Assembly: GCF_002102255.1 (NCBI RefSeq)
Contig: NZ_LQPH01000171.1
Coordinates: 120,774-184,773, forward strand
Source: Mycobacterium nebraskense
GTDB taxonomy: Bacteria; Actinomycetota; Actinomycetes; Mycobacteriales; Mycobacteriaceae
Direction of reading: 5' to 3'
Length of the DNA: 64,000 bases
Shown here: positions 25,904 through 33,924 of the stretch, in pieces
Position numbering within the stretch: the stretch's first letter is position 1
How the letters are laid out: every line of letters starts with the position of its first letter
Notes under the pieces: model-generated
Databases searched by the model: none
What the model was told of the DNA's origin: nothing
Seen by the model: only the letters and a program-made list of their open reading frames with translations
Made by a program: the position numbers and the translations under genes

Positions 25904-27388
25904 TCACCCGGGCGCCGGATACCGGTGAGCCCACGGGCTGGCTTCCTCGAGTTGGGCTGCCAGCTGCAGGAGGTCGCCGTCCGCGCCCAGCCGCCCCACC
26001 AACTGCGCACCGAGCGGAAGCCCGCCGTCGGTCCAATGCAGGGGCACGCTGATCGCGGGGCGTCCGGTGATGTTGGCGAGTTGCGTGTAGGGCACCCAAC
26101 CCAGGCTTTCCTGGATCAGTTGCTCGAGAATCCCGCTGAGCGCCATGACTTTTCCCGCGCGCAGCTTGCTGGCGATGCGGGCAACCCGTTGTAGGGGGCG
26201 CGGTGTCGCCGTGGCGCCGACACGCAGGGGCGGCGTGGCCAGGGTGGGGGTCAGCAAGCAATCGAAGGTCTCGTGGAACGTCGCCAGGGACCGGATGTGA
26301 TCGTTTCTGTTTTCCAACGCAAAAATGGGCGCCAGGACGCCGGTGGATCGGGCGAGTTCACTCACGGCCAGGGTGTCGGCCTCGAAATCGCGGTCGCCGG
26401 CACCGGTGCGTTGCCTGGCGTCGGCGACGTGCTGATAGAGCTGCGCGAACCAGATGGTGAGAAAGTCGCGCGCCAGGGCGGCGTCGTCGTACGGCGGGGA
26501 AACCTCCTCGACCCGGTGCCCCAGATCGGTGAGGAGCGACACCGCCCGTTCAACCGCGGCGATGGCTTCTCGGTCGGGATGTGGGTTGATCGCCGAGGAC
26601 CACGAGTACCCGATCCGGAGCGCGCCGGGATGACGCTTGATGTGGTCGGCGAAAGCGCCTTGCGGGAGGGCGACTTCGTAGGCGCCATGCGGATCGCGGC
26701 CGACGATCGCGTCGCACAAGGCGGCGGTGTCGCGCACGGTGCGCGACACGACACCCTGGGTCACCATCCCGAACATCGGCTCGCCGGTCTGCGGGCCGTA
26801 GGGCGACAGCCCCCGGCTGAGCTTGAGGCCGACGAGCCCGTTGCAGGCGGCGGGGATGCGTATCGATCCGCCACCGTCGTTGGCCCCGGCCGCCGGGACG
26901 ATCCCGGCGGCGACCGCCGCCCCTGATCCGCCCGATGAGCCGCCGGGAGTGTGCGCGGTGTCCCACGGGTTGCGGGCGGGCCCCCAGTAATCCGATTCCG
27001 TCACGCCCTTGGCCCCGAACTCGGGGGTGTTGGTCATCGCGAAGATCACCAGTCCCGCGTCCAGGAACCGCTGAGTCACCAGGGCGTGCCGCTCGGCCAC
27101 GTCGTTGGCCAGCGACCGGGAACCGCTCGAGGTCGGAAAGCCGCGATACTCCTGGGCAAGGTCTTTGATCACGAAGGGCACACCGGCAAACGGTCCGCGC
27201 AGGTCCGGGTCGGCGGCTTGGCGGTCCGCCACGTCGCCGAGACGGCGGACGATCGCGTTCAACTGTGGATTCACCGCATCTGCTCGCTGCCGTGCCAACG
27301 CGAGGAGTTCTGCCGGCGTCACCTGCTTGCGCTCGACCAGGTCGGCCAGGGCAGTCGCATCCAAGGACATGTACTCGTCAAGCTGCAT
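25904..27388 (-). CDS. Amidase-signature family hydrolase
   Basis: About 494 residues from ATG 27388, which has an AGAGGAG site; an upstream in-frame start at 27415 is weaker. The amidase catalytic triad is recognisable: Lys in FVIKDLA (about residue 74), the cis-Ser in TPGGSSGGSGAAV (about 147-159) and the nucleophile Ser in GGGSIRIPAACNGLVGLK. Such enzymes hydrolyse small amides; the substrate cannot be read from sequence. Confidence 0.9.
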   Translation of the reverse strand: MQLDEYMSLDATALADLVERKQVTPAELLALARQRADAVNPQLNAIVRRLGDVADRQAADPDLRGPFAGVPFVIKDLAQEYRGFPTSSGSRSLANDVAERHALVTQRFLDAGLVIFAMTNTPEFGAKGVTESDYWGPARNPWDTAHTPGGSSGGSGAAVAAGIVPAAGANDGGGSIRIPAACNGLVGLKLSRGLSPYGPQTGEPMFGMVTQGVVSRTVRDTAALCDAIVGRDPHGAYEVALPQGAFADHIKRHPGALRIGYSWSSAINPHPDREAIAAVERAVSLLTDLGHRVEEVSPPYDDAALARDFLTIWFAQLYQHVADARQRTGAGDRDFEADTLAVSELARSTGVLAPIFALENRNDHIRSLATFHETFDCLLTPTLATPPLRVGATATPRPLQRVARIASKLRAGKVMALSGILEQLIQESLGWVPYTQLANITGRPAISVPLHWTDGGLPLGAQLVGRLGADGDLLQLAAQLEEASPWAHRYPAPG

Positions 27389-27470
27389 CGGTTTCTCCTC
27401 TGGACGCCCCTGCATCGTATTGGAGCCGCTTCGACGCCGGGCCGGCGCCGAGGCGGCTTAGTATCACCTG

Positions 27471-28343
27471 ATGCCCATGGCAGTTGAACCGTTTTCGATC
27501 CAGGGGCCCGGTGGCGTGCGCATCGTCGCCGACCGGCTGGGCGATCCTGAAGCGCGAGCCGTGGTGTTCCTGCACGGCGGCGGGCAGACCCGTCGCTCTT
27601 GGGGCAAGGCCGCCGCCGCCGTGGCCCAGCGTGGCTGGCAAGCCGTCACCGTCGACCTGCGCGGCCACGGCGAATCCGACTGGTCCGACGAAGGCGACTA
27701 CCGCGTCGTCAGCTTCGCCGGCGACGTCCAGGAAGTGCTGGGCACGCTGCCCCCGCAGCCGGTGCTAGTTGGCGCCTCTCTGGGCGGATTCACCTCGATG
27801 CTGCTCGCGGGTGAGCTTTCCCCCGGCATCGCCAGCGCGGTGGTCTTGGTCGACATCGTGCCGAACATGGACCAGTCCGGGGCGAATCGGATACACGCCT
27901 TCATGTCCGAGCGGGTGGAATCGGGGTTCGCCTCACTCGACGAGGTCGCTGACGCGATCGCCGAGTACAACCCGCACCGGCCGCGACCAACCGACCTGGA
28001 CGGCCTGACCACGAATCTGCGTCGCCGTGGCGATCGCTGGTACTGGCACTGGGATCCCCAGTTCATCAGCGGGACTGCCGCGTTTCCCCCTTTCGAGGTC
28101 ACCGACCCCGACCGCATGCACGCGGCGGTTGACGCGATCCTGAGCGGCGGGGTGCCGATGCTTTTGATTCGGGGCCAGATGAGCGACCTCGTCAGCCAGG
28201 AACGGGCTGACGAATTCCTGGTGCGCTTCCCGCAGGTCGAGTTCACCGATGTGCGCGGTGCGGGGCACATGGTCGCCGGCGATCGCAACGACATCTTCGC
28301 CGACGCCATCCTCGGATTCCTCGCCCGGCATGTCGACGGCTGA
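27471..28343 (+). CDS. Alpha/beta hydrolase
   Basis: 290 residues. The fold is shown by VVFLHGGGQT (oxyanion), VTVDLRGHGES, the nucleophile elbow GASLGG (Ser at about residue 101), an Asp in IRGQMSDLV and the catalytic His in GAGHMVAGD near the C-terminus. A cap region lies between about residues 125 and 205. It is similar in layout to epoxide hydrolase/haloperoxidase-type enzymes; specificity is unknown. It starts 82 bp from the divergent amidase. Confidence 0.87.
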   Translation: MPMAVEPFSIQGPGGVRIVADRLGDPEARAVVFLHGGGQTRRSWGKAAAAVAQRGWQAVTVDLRGHGESDWSDEGDYRVVSFAGDVQEVLGTLPPQPVLVGASLGGFTSMLLAGELSPGIASAVVLVDIVPNMDQSGANRIHAFMSERVESGFASLDEVADAIAEYNPHRPRPTDLDGLTTNLRRRGDRWYWHWDPQFISGTAAFPPFEVTDPDRMHAAVDAILSGGVPMLLIRGQMSDLVSQERADEFLVRFPQVEFTDVRGAGHMVAGDRNDIFADAILGFLARHVDG

Positions 28344-28517
28344 TCACGGGCGTGCCGACGTCTATGGCGAAAGCTGTTGTCCGGCAGGGTATTCGCTAAA
28401 AGTTCTGTCGCTCACGTCAATTCGGTCGGATGAGGCCGGCGGCCCTGACCTGACGCCCAGGCGGCCGAAACCTGCTCGCGCTGTTAGCATGCTGCCCGAC
28501 ACATCAAGAGAGGCGGC

Positions 28518-29165
28518 GTGGCCATGCGGTGGGTGCGAGGGTTGGGCCTGGGGGGTGCTGTGGTCGTCGCCGCGACGATGCTGGCGAACCCGGCGCGAGC
28601 GGATGCGGGCGTGTCGCCGGGCATCAAGGTCGAAGATGAAAATAGCTCGTGCACAGCGGGTTTCGCGGCCCAGGGCAATGACGGCAGCTACTACCTGATG
28701 ACCAGCGGCCACTGCGACGCCCACGACGGTTCGTTGTGGACATACGGGAATGACGTCCCGCTGGGGAAGATCACGGCTAGCGAGAAGGAGGGCGACACAA
28801 GGGACGCCGCGATCATCCTCCTTGAGCCGAGCGTGGGAGCGCCCCTCGGGGATGTCGGTGGAAGGTACGCGGTCCGGGATGTGTTGAGCGGTGACCAAAT
28901 CCGGGAGGGCATGCCGTTCTGCAAATTGGGTGCGGTTACCGGTGAGACCTGTGGTTTCGTCAAACATGTTGACGGTGGCGTTGTCGAAGCCAACGTGTTC
29001 AGCCTCAACGGCGACAGCGGCAGCCCGGGTTTCGTCAAGAACCCTGACGGCACCGTAAGCGCGGTGGGTCTGTTGATGTCCTCACCCGACGGCGACGACT
29101 ACACGACCTACTTCACGCTCATTGATCCGCTGCTGGGCAGGTGGGGGTTGCGCGTTCTCCCTTGA
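28518..29165 (+). CDS. Secreted trypsin-like serine protease (Rv1815-like)
   Basis: 215 residues from GTG 28518 (site AGAGGCGG); ATG 28524 is an alternative. A signal peptide ends near ANPARA (about residue 28). The chymotrypsin-fold triad is visible as TSGHC (His), TRDAAII (Asp) and NGDSGSPGF (Ser). Cys pairs flanking the active site (SSCTAG with SGHC, FCKLG with ETCGF) suggest disulfides. It belongs to the small mycobacterial exported protease family that includes Rv1815. It heads a run of exported-protein genes. Confidence 0.82.
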   Translation: MAMRWVRGLGLGGAVVVAATMLANPARADAGVSPGIKVEDENSSCTAGFAAQGNDGSYYLMTSGHCDAHDGSLWTYGNDVPLGKITASEKEGDTRDAAIILLEPSVGAPLGDVGGRYAVRDVLSGDQIREGMPFCKLGAVTGETCGFVKHVDGGVVEANVFSLNGDSGSPGFVKNPDGTVSAVGLLMSSPDGDDYTTYFTLIDPLLGRWGLRVLP

Positions 29166-29312
29166 CAGGCAAGGGCACCCGGCCGCATCTGGCACAGCGT
29201 TTGTAACTCGCCGGTATCGGGTATCCCGCCCCGCGGCATTGGTGGGGGCTCGCTACGTTGACGAGGCCAATGAGTTGTGCAGTGCGACACAGCGACACGA
29301 AGGAGAGCGTTA

Positions 29313-29777
29313 GTGAAGCGTGGGATCGTCGTCGGCGTGGCGAGCGTGGCCGTAGTGGCCGCGGCGTGCGCCGGCTGTTCGAGCAACAAGTCAAATACGG
29401 GATCGTCGGGTTCGTCGGCGTCGGCGGCCGGCCCGCAGGTCATCGTCGACGGTCAGACTCAGAACGTCAGCGGCCAGGTCACGTGCACTCCCTCGGGCGA
29501 CAACACCAACATCGGCATCGGTGACCCGACAGCCGGGGTCGGCGCCGTGGTCAGCAACGCCAACCCGCCCATCGTCCATGCGGTCGGACTCGGCAGCGTC
29601 AACGGCATCACACTCGGCTTTTCCGACGCCGCGCCCAATCAAGGCGGCAACGCCGGAGCCGCGGTGAACGGGAAAACCTACGCAATCAAGGGCACCGCGA
29701 CCGGGCTCGACATGAGCAACGCGCAGCAGCCGCAGCAGGTGACCAAATCATTCGAGTTGGAAGTGACCTGCCCGTAG
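29313..29777 (+). CDS. LpqH-family (19-kDa antigen-like) lipoprotein
   Basis: 154 residues from GTG 29313, preceded by AGGAGAG. The signal peptide ends in a lipobox with Cys at about residue 22 (ACAGC). A Ser/Gly/Asn linker follows and then the LpqH domain, with QVTCTPSGDNTNIGIGD, VGLGSVNGITLGFSDA, and the terminal SFELEVTCP that pairs with the first Cys. LpqH is a TLR2-active surface lipoprotein; this is a paralogue, judged by layout. Function beyond surface exposure unknown. Confidence 0.88.
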   Translation: MKRGIVVGVASVAVVAAACAGCSSNKSNTGSSGSSASAAGPQVIVDGQTQNVSGQVTCTPSGDNTNIGIGDPTAGVGAVVSNANPPIVHAVGLGSVNGITLGFSDAAPNQGGNAGAAVNGKTYAIKGTATGLDMSNAQQPQQVTKSFELEVTCP

Positions 29778-29811
29778 TGCGGGCGATCTACACCCGGGAG
29801 GGGACGCAGCT

Positions 29812-30747
29812 ATGTCTATGAAACGTGTCGTCAGCGCGGCGGCCGTCGCGGCGGGCCTGAGTATCTCCGCGGTCACTTTGAACGCGGGTTCGGCCTTCGC
29901 GGCGCCGCTCGACCCACCGCCGCCGTGCCCAAACTGCCACGGTGGTGGCGGTGGCGGGGGCAACCCCGGCGGTGGCGGCGGCAATCCCGGCGGAACCGGC
30001 GGGCAGCAGAGCGGGCCCGGCGGCACCCAGGGCGGGCAAAACAATCCCGCCCAAGGTGGGCATGGGCAGAACCCGCCGCAGGGCGGCCAGACCAACCCGC
30101 CGCAGGGTGGGCAGAACAACCCTCAGCAGGGCGGGCAAACCAACCCCCCGCAGGGTGGGCAGAACAATCCGCCACAAGGTGGTCAGAACACACCGGCGCC
30201 CAACGAGCACGGCCAGTACCCGCACCAAGGTGGGCCGAACGATCAGCCGCCGGGTGACCAGGGGCAGAACGGCCCGGGTGGACAACAGACCGCACCGGCG
30301 AACGAGCACAACCCGCCGCCTCAGGGCAGGCAGGACCTCAACCCGCCGAGCACCCAGCCTCCACACCAGGCGTACGTCCCGCGCGGGACGTACGTCAGCG
30401 GTAACGCCCAAGTAGGCGGGCCCGGCGATGCGCGGGCGGGCTTCAGCATCGTGGACCACGGGGCGCCGCCACCGCCGCCGCCGCGAGGCCACGGCTGGAA
30501 CGACGGTCCGGCGCCCGGCCACCCGCCGCCCCACTGGGTGGGCGCTCCTCCTCCTGGGGGCTGGGACGGTCCGCCGCCTCCCGGTGGCTGGAACCGCCCG
30601 TGGTCCGGGCCGCAGCGTGACGTCGTAGTCGCGCAGGCCGATTTCGGGCCGTTCCAGTACGACTCCTACACCGCCATCCCGGTCTTCAACTGGCAGTTCG
30701 GTGGTTGGGGGTTCTGGTACATGGGAGTCTGGGTTCCGCTGTACTGA
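29812..30747 (+). CDS. Secreted Pro/Gly/Gln-repeat protein with aromatic C-terminal motif
   Basis: 311 residues. A Sec signal peptide is cleaved after about residue 30 (SAFA/APLD). Residues 38-72 include a CPNC pair and poly-Gly. Residues 73-128 are PQGGQxNP repeats, then a His/Pro/Asn region and PPPGGW repeats. The last 35 residues switch to an aromatic-rich segment (DFGPFQYDSYTAIPVF and GGWGFWYMGVWVPLY) that looks folded or membrane/wall associated. No family is recognised. It follows the LpqH-like gene by 34 bp with a good GGGAGGGG site, so the two may be co-transcribed. Confidence 0.78.
   Translation: MSMKRVVSAAAVAAGLSISAVTLNAGSAFAAPLDPPPPCPNCHGGGGGGGNPGGGGGNPGGTGGQQSGPGGTQGGQNNPAQGGHGQNPPQGGQTNPPQGGQNNPQQGGQTNPPQGGQNNPPQGGQNTPAPNEHGQYPHQGGPNDQPPGDQGQNGPGGQQTAPANEHNPPPQGRQDLNPPSTQPPHQAYVPRGTYVSGNAQVGGPGDARAGFSIVDHGAPPPPPPRGHGWNDGPAPGHPPPHWVGAPPPGGWDGPPPPGGWNRPWSGPQRDVVVAQADFGPFQYDSYTAIPVFNWQFGGWGFWYMGVWVPLY
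30028..30195 (+). repeat. In-frame PQGGQxNP repeat tract
   Basis: Seven or so imperfect copies of an 8-residue unit, each 24 bp, with the fourth and sixth positions alternating T/N and N. Codon use differs between copies, so the tract is selected at protein level rather than being a fresh DNA slippage. Confidence 0.85.
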
Positions 30748-30858
30748 CGGTCCGGCCGGAGTCGGTCGCCGAATCGAGAGCCGCCAACGGGTGCAGCCAG
30801 CCGTAGCCGGCGCGCCTGTTGGCGGGCGGCAGTTCGCTCGTCATGGCAGGCTCCGGGA

Positions 30859-31098
30859 ATGGATGTGCGAGAGAACGTCCGCCGGGCCATCGATGTGATG
30901 ACGGCTTGGACGTCCGACAGCGGCAATGAATTCGCCTGGAGCCGACTCGTCGAGAACGTGATCGATGAGCCCGATGGGGAAATCATGCTGTTGATGGGCT
31001 TCGTCAACCTCGCGGGCGAGCTGGGGATCAAGCTGGAGAAGGCCACGGGCCAAGACGTGCGATCGCACCTGCAGGACATCGCCCTGAAGTACCTCTGA
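30859..31098 (+). CDS. Small conserved-looking protein, unknown function
   Basis: 79 residues, mostly alpha-helical and acidic (MDVRENVRRAIDVMTAW, NVIDEPDGEIMLLMGF, GQDVRSHLQDIALKYL). The composition is like a cytoplasmic helical bundle and unlike the exported neighbours. No domain is recognised. It converges on the transglycosylase gene with a 10-bp gap. Coding call rests on codon pattern and lack of a competing gene. Confidence 0.65.
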   Translation: MDVRENVRRAIDVMTAWTSDSGNEFAWSRLVENVIDEPDGEIMLLMGFVNLAGELGIKLEKATGQDVRSHLQDIALKYL

Positions 31099-31108
31099 TC
31101 CGTGCGGG

Positions 31109-32071
31109 TTACTGCGGGTGGGTCGCCAGGTAGTCCTCGACGGGGATCGGGGACGGCGCGGCGTAGCCGACTGGAAGCAATACGTCGCCGGCGGTGGTGA
31201 CGTAATAGACATCCCACCGGTAGTAGGTGGGGAACGCGGCCGGATCCGCTGCGATCAGTGCGGCGTATTGGTCAACCGCTTGGACATATTGGTGCGCGTG
31301 GTTGTAGCCGTAGATGGCGTGAGCGGGGTCGTTGGCGAAGCCGTTGGCGGCTAGGAAGCGGGCAGCCGCCATGATGCTGTCGCGGGGCGAGTTGATGTCG
31401 CCGCCCTGGCCGTAGGTGGCGAACGTCGACGGCAGGAACTGCATCGGGCCTTGCGCGCCGGCGGTGCTCATGCCGTTGATGCTGCCGAAGCGGGTCTCGA
31501 CCAGGTTGATCGCGGCCAGGTAATTCCATCCGACACCGGTCTCCGCTTCCGCGGCGTGGTAATCGCTGATCAGCTCGTCGGCGGGAACGGGCGGCTCGAT
31601 CCGCCACGCGGGCAGCGTATCTTTCGCGGGGGTCATCGCCTGGAGCTGTCGGCGGGCATCGAGGTTGCGGTCGTAGACGCCGACTAGCTCCGAGGGGATG
31701 CGCGGCCGCGTAATCGAGTCCCATTCGGGGTGCCGCCCGATCGCACGGTATGCGGCCTGTTCGCGGTGCGCCGCTGCCACCAGTGCGGGCTCCGGCGTCG
31801 ATGGGTCACGCACGGCGCGCTCGTCGGCAACGAGGTCGTCGGCCACCTGTGCCGGGTCCGCTGCCAGTTGGGGTTGCGCGCCAAGAGGCGGATTCGGCGC
31901 TGCGGCAATGGTTCTCGACGCGAGCGGTGTGGCGGATGCTGTTGCTGCGGTTGAAGCGGTGACGGGGGTTGCGGTGGGCTTAGCCGGCGACGCTGAACAG
32001 CCGACAATTGCGAACATGACCGCGCCGAGTACGAGCGGCGCGGTAGCAGCGACTGCGCTGGTACGGCTCAC
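31109..32071 (-). CDS. Lytic transglycosylase lipoprotein (SLT/MltB-like)
   Basis: 320 residues. The signal peptide ends in a lipobox with Cys at about residue 25 (FAIVGC). A Thr/Ala-rich linker leads to an SLT fold: INLVETRFGSING holds the likely catalytic Glu, then STAGAQGPMQFLPSTFATYG, DSIMAAARFLAANG and IYGYNHAHQYVQAV. It should cleave the MurNAc-GlcNAc bond of peptidoglycan non-hydrolytically at the outer face of the membrane. It sits at the end of the exported-protein cluster. Confidence 0.87.
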   Translation of the reverse strand: MSRTSAVAATAPLVLGAVMFAIVGCSASPAKPTATPVTASTAATASATPLASRTIAAAPNPPLGAQPQLAADPAQVADDLVADERAVRDPSTPEPALVAAAHREQAAYRAIGRHPEWDSITRPRIPSELVGVYDRNLDARRQLQAMTPAKDTLPAWRIEPPVPADELISDYHAAEAETGVGWNYLAAINLVETRFGSINGMSTAGAQGPMQFLPSTFATYGQGGDINSPRDSIMAAARFLAANGFANDPAHAIYGYNHAHQYVQAVDQYAALIAADPAAFPTYYRWDVYYVTTAGDVLLPVGYAAPSPIPVEDYLATHPQ

Positions 32072-32286
32072 TGTGTCACTTCCGTCGATTGCCCTGGATA
32101 GTCTTTCGCATCCGACCGCATGACATCAATGCGGTGACCGATATCGGCCGGGGGTGCGACCCCTAGGGCATGGCCCTGGAATGTTTGCGCCGTGCGAACC
32201 CGGGAGGAACTCCTTCAAGTTGCGGCTAGCCGCAGGCTATTTCACACTTGAGGATCAACTTCCTCCCAGCAGAGTGGAACAGTTGC

Positions 32287-32583
32287 ATGCCTGACGCCAC
32301 TGCTGAACCAACCGCGAGACGATCCAGGATCCGCCGAGCTCCGGGCCGGGCAGCTCCAAATTTCGTCCACCGTCCACTTCGTCCGGCGATATTCGCCGCG
32401 ATGGTGACGGCACTGATCGCTGCACCCGAGACGCCCCCGTTGTTGCCGCCGGGGTGCGCGATTGGTTGGACGATGGTCGGGCATGTGTTGATCTACGTGC
32501 CCGACTGCACCCATCGGTCGCCGGCTCCACAACCCGCTCCGGACGCATTGCCGCCCGGTCCCGTTCCGCCGCCGGCTCAGTAG
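32287..32583 (+). CDS. Doubtful short protein with Pro-rich tail
   Basis: 98 codons from ATG 32287. An Arg-rich N-terminus precedes a moderately hydrophobic stretch (AIFAAMVTALIAAP) and a Pro-rich tail with two Cys. It could be a small exported protein, but there is no clear ribosome-binding site and no family is recognised. A 14-bp perfect palindrome (TGCGGCTAGCCGCA, 32221-32234) lies upstream. Confidence 0.3.
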   Translation: MPDATAEPTARRSRIRRAPGRAAPNFVHRPLRPAIFAAMVTALIAAPETPPLLPPGCAIGWTMVGHVLIYVPDCTHRSPAPQPAPDALPPGPVPPPAQ

Positions 32584-33131
32584 CCGGCGGCGGACTGGCG
32601 CGCCGTCGACTCAGCGACGCCGCGTGCCGGTCAAGGTGCCTACGAGGGCGTCGTAGCGGCGGAATCGCTATTGGGGCGGTCGGAGAAGGTCGGAAGTTGT
32701 ACCGGTTCCCCATCGCGGCCGGCGGGTGACACGACCTCGGGCTCGGAGCGATGCGAAAACAAGTCGGACGATGTCATGGAGCGGGATCCTAAAATTGGTT
32801 TTGGCTTCGGCCCAACCGTGAGTGGGTGGAGCGAAGGGTGATCGATTCGTAGATGTGCTCATCTGCACAAGAAAGGGGCTACGGGCAGTGCATACACGAA
32901 CTGCTGTCACCCAATCTACACGCCAGCGTTAGCGAAGACGTCGCGTCGAGCGACTGGCGGCGTTGATCTGCCCAAGAAACCGGGCCTCTTGGCCCTTCTT
33001 CCGGTCGTCTTCTACGGGGGTCCCCTTCACCGGCGGCATCGCTGGATGTCCGCTTGGTGCCGGGGCCTGGGCCTGGGCCAATGCCTTGATCGTCGCCCTA
33101 CCGAGGGTAAGCCGGGAACCCCTCAACGTGC
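32584..33131. other. Intergenic region without a supported gene
   Basis: 548 bp between the doubtful ORF and the cold-shock terminator. Short frames on both strands lack ribosome-binding sites and family resemblance. Local composition is less GC-rich around 32770-32930 than in the flanking genes, as in mycobacterial intergenic or decayed DNA. Confidence 0.6.
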
Positions 33132-33165
33132 TGTGGGCTGGCGGGAAAACACCCACCAGCCCACA
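33132..33165 (-). terminator. Hairpin terminator downstream of the cold-shock gene
   Basis: A 10-bp perfect stem (TGTGGGCTGG with CCAGCCCACA) continues inward through one mismatch into GGG/CCC, leaving a 6-base loop. It starts 17 bp after the cold-shock stop codon. No long T tract follows, as is common for mycobacterial hairpin terminators. Confidence 0.65.
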
Positions 33166-33181
33166 CGGGGTAGAACTCGCA

Positions 33182-33385
33182 CTAGACGGCAGTTACTCCG
33201 ACTGCCTGCGGACCCTTGGTCCCCTGTTCGACAGTGAACTCAACTCGCTGGTTTTCCTCCAGCGACTTGTAGCCGTTGCCTTGTATTTCCGAGTAGTGGA
33301 CGAACACATCTGCTGCGCCGCCGTCCGGAGCGATAAAACCGAAGCCTTTTTCGCTGTTAAACCATTTCACAGTTCCCTGTGTCAT
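33182..33385 (-). CDS. Cold-shock domain protein (CspA family)
   Basis: 67 residues from ATG 33385 (MTQGTVKWFNSEKGFGFI); an in-frame ATG at 33403 would add six residues. RNP1 is KGFGFI and RNP2 is VFVHY, with the rest of the five-strand OB fold complete. Such proteins bind single-stranded RNA/DNA and melt mRNA structure. The sequence differs from my memory of CspA (Rv3648c), so it may be a paralogue. It has a terminator hairpin downstream and two overlapping hairpins in the 5' leader. Confidence 0.93.
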   Translation of the reverse strand: MTQGTVKWFNSEKGFGFIAPDGGAADVFVHYSEIQGNGYKSLEENQRVEFTVEQGTKGPQAVGVTAV

Positions 33386-33410
33386 ACCTTCAACTTCTCT
33401 CATTCTGAAC

Positions 33411-33433
33411 GGATGCCGACGGGCATCCCCGTC
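33411..33433 (-). promoter_or_regulatory. Two mutually exclusive hairpins in the cold-shock 5' leader
   Basis: Read on the minus strand, GACGGG-GATG-CCCGTC (33418-33433, 6-bp stem, 4-base loop) and GGATGCC-CGTC-GGCATCC (33411-33428, 7-bp stem, 4-base loop) share 11 bases, so only one can form at a time. The element is 25 nt upstream of the start codon. It resembles in principle the refolding leader of E. coli cspA. Whether it is transcribed is not shown. Confidence 0.5.
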
Positions 33434-33718
33434 TAGAGTAGCACGTGCGTCACCTATTAACGCTAATCGACTGCAACAGAATGCTTTTCATACCGCCCGA
33501 GGCCGATGACCGGCCAATCCGGCTCTGCAGTCTCCAATATCCTTGCTACAGAGCATGATTCGAGGATTTGAGGCCTGTACATAACTAATCATCATCCCCG
33601 TAGCCGCCACCTCGATGAGGCCAGCATGAGGTCCAAACTGCAGCTGCACCAGCTTGCGCACAGCGAGTCTCTCGCATCCAACCGAATGGCACCGATGCGG
33701 CGCCGGCTCGCGGTAGCA
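33434..33718. other. Intergenic region upstream of the cold-shock gene
   Basis: 285 bp holding the presumed cold-shock promoter. Composition is AT-richer than the genes. A minus-strand frame at 33488-33838 runs across the tRNA remnant and shows no family features, so I do not call it. Nothing else is recognised. Confidence 0.5.
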
Positions 33719-33752
33719 GAGCCTTCTGTCAGATTGAACTGACGACCGCTCG
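33719..33752 (-). repeat. Degraded copy of the tRNA-Thr 3' half (att-like direct repeat)
   Basis: These 34 bases match the 3' half of the intact tRNA-Thr at 34729-34763 in the same orientation, with two substitutions (TT for CC) and one missing G. The match covers the discriminator end, T-arm, variable loop and one side of the anticodon stem, then stops. The 1,010-bp spacing encloses the DUF732 gene. This is what an integrase-mediated duplication of a tRNA 3' end looks like; no integrase is present. Confidence 0.75.
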
Positions 33753-33924
33753 GCCAGAAGGTGGTCCGGCTTATGTCGGCGAGCGTTCGGGGGTGTTCGC
33801 GACAGCATCAAAGTGGTGCGTGACCTGCGGCAACGCAACCGTGCGAGTTCGCCGCCATCGGCCGTATTGCCACGCTGTTTACCGGGGCTTGTGGCATTGT
33901 CGTGACGCGCTCAAACTGGTTGAT

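Noticed and set aside
30028..30195. CRISPR-like regular repeat
   Set aside because: The periodicity is an in-frame protein repeat with no spacers and no cas genes nearby.
29788..30534. A 248-codon minus-strand frame with regular VLPTLRRVGLPAL-like repeats
   Set aside because: The repeats are the reverse complement of the PQGGQ tract, and the plus strand has the signal peptide and ribosome-binding site.
32929..33156. A 75-codon minus-strand frame after the cold-shock gene
   Set aside because: Its start lies inside the terminator hairpin at 33132-33165 and it has no recognised family; probably non-coding.
33458..33480. Possible -35/-10 promoter for the cold-shock gene
   Set aside because: TTGCAG and TTAATA are present on the coding strand but only 10 bp apart, and no other well-spaced pair is convincing.
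33488..33838. A 116-codon minus-strand frame
   Set aside because: It runs across the tRNA-Thr remnant, has no ribosome-binding site and no family features.
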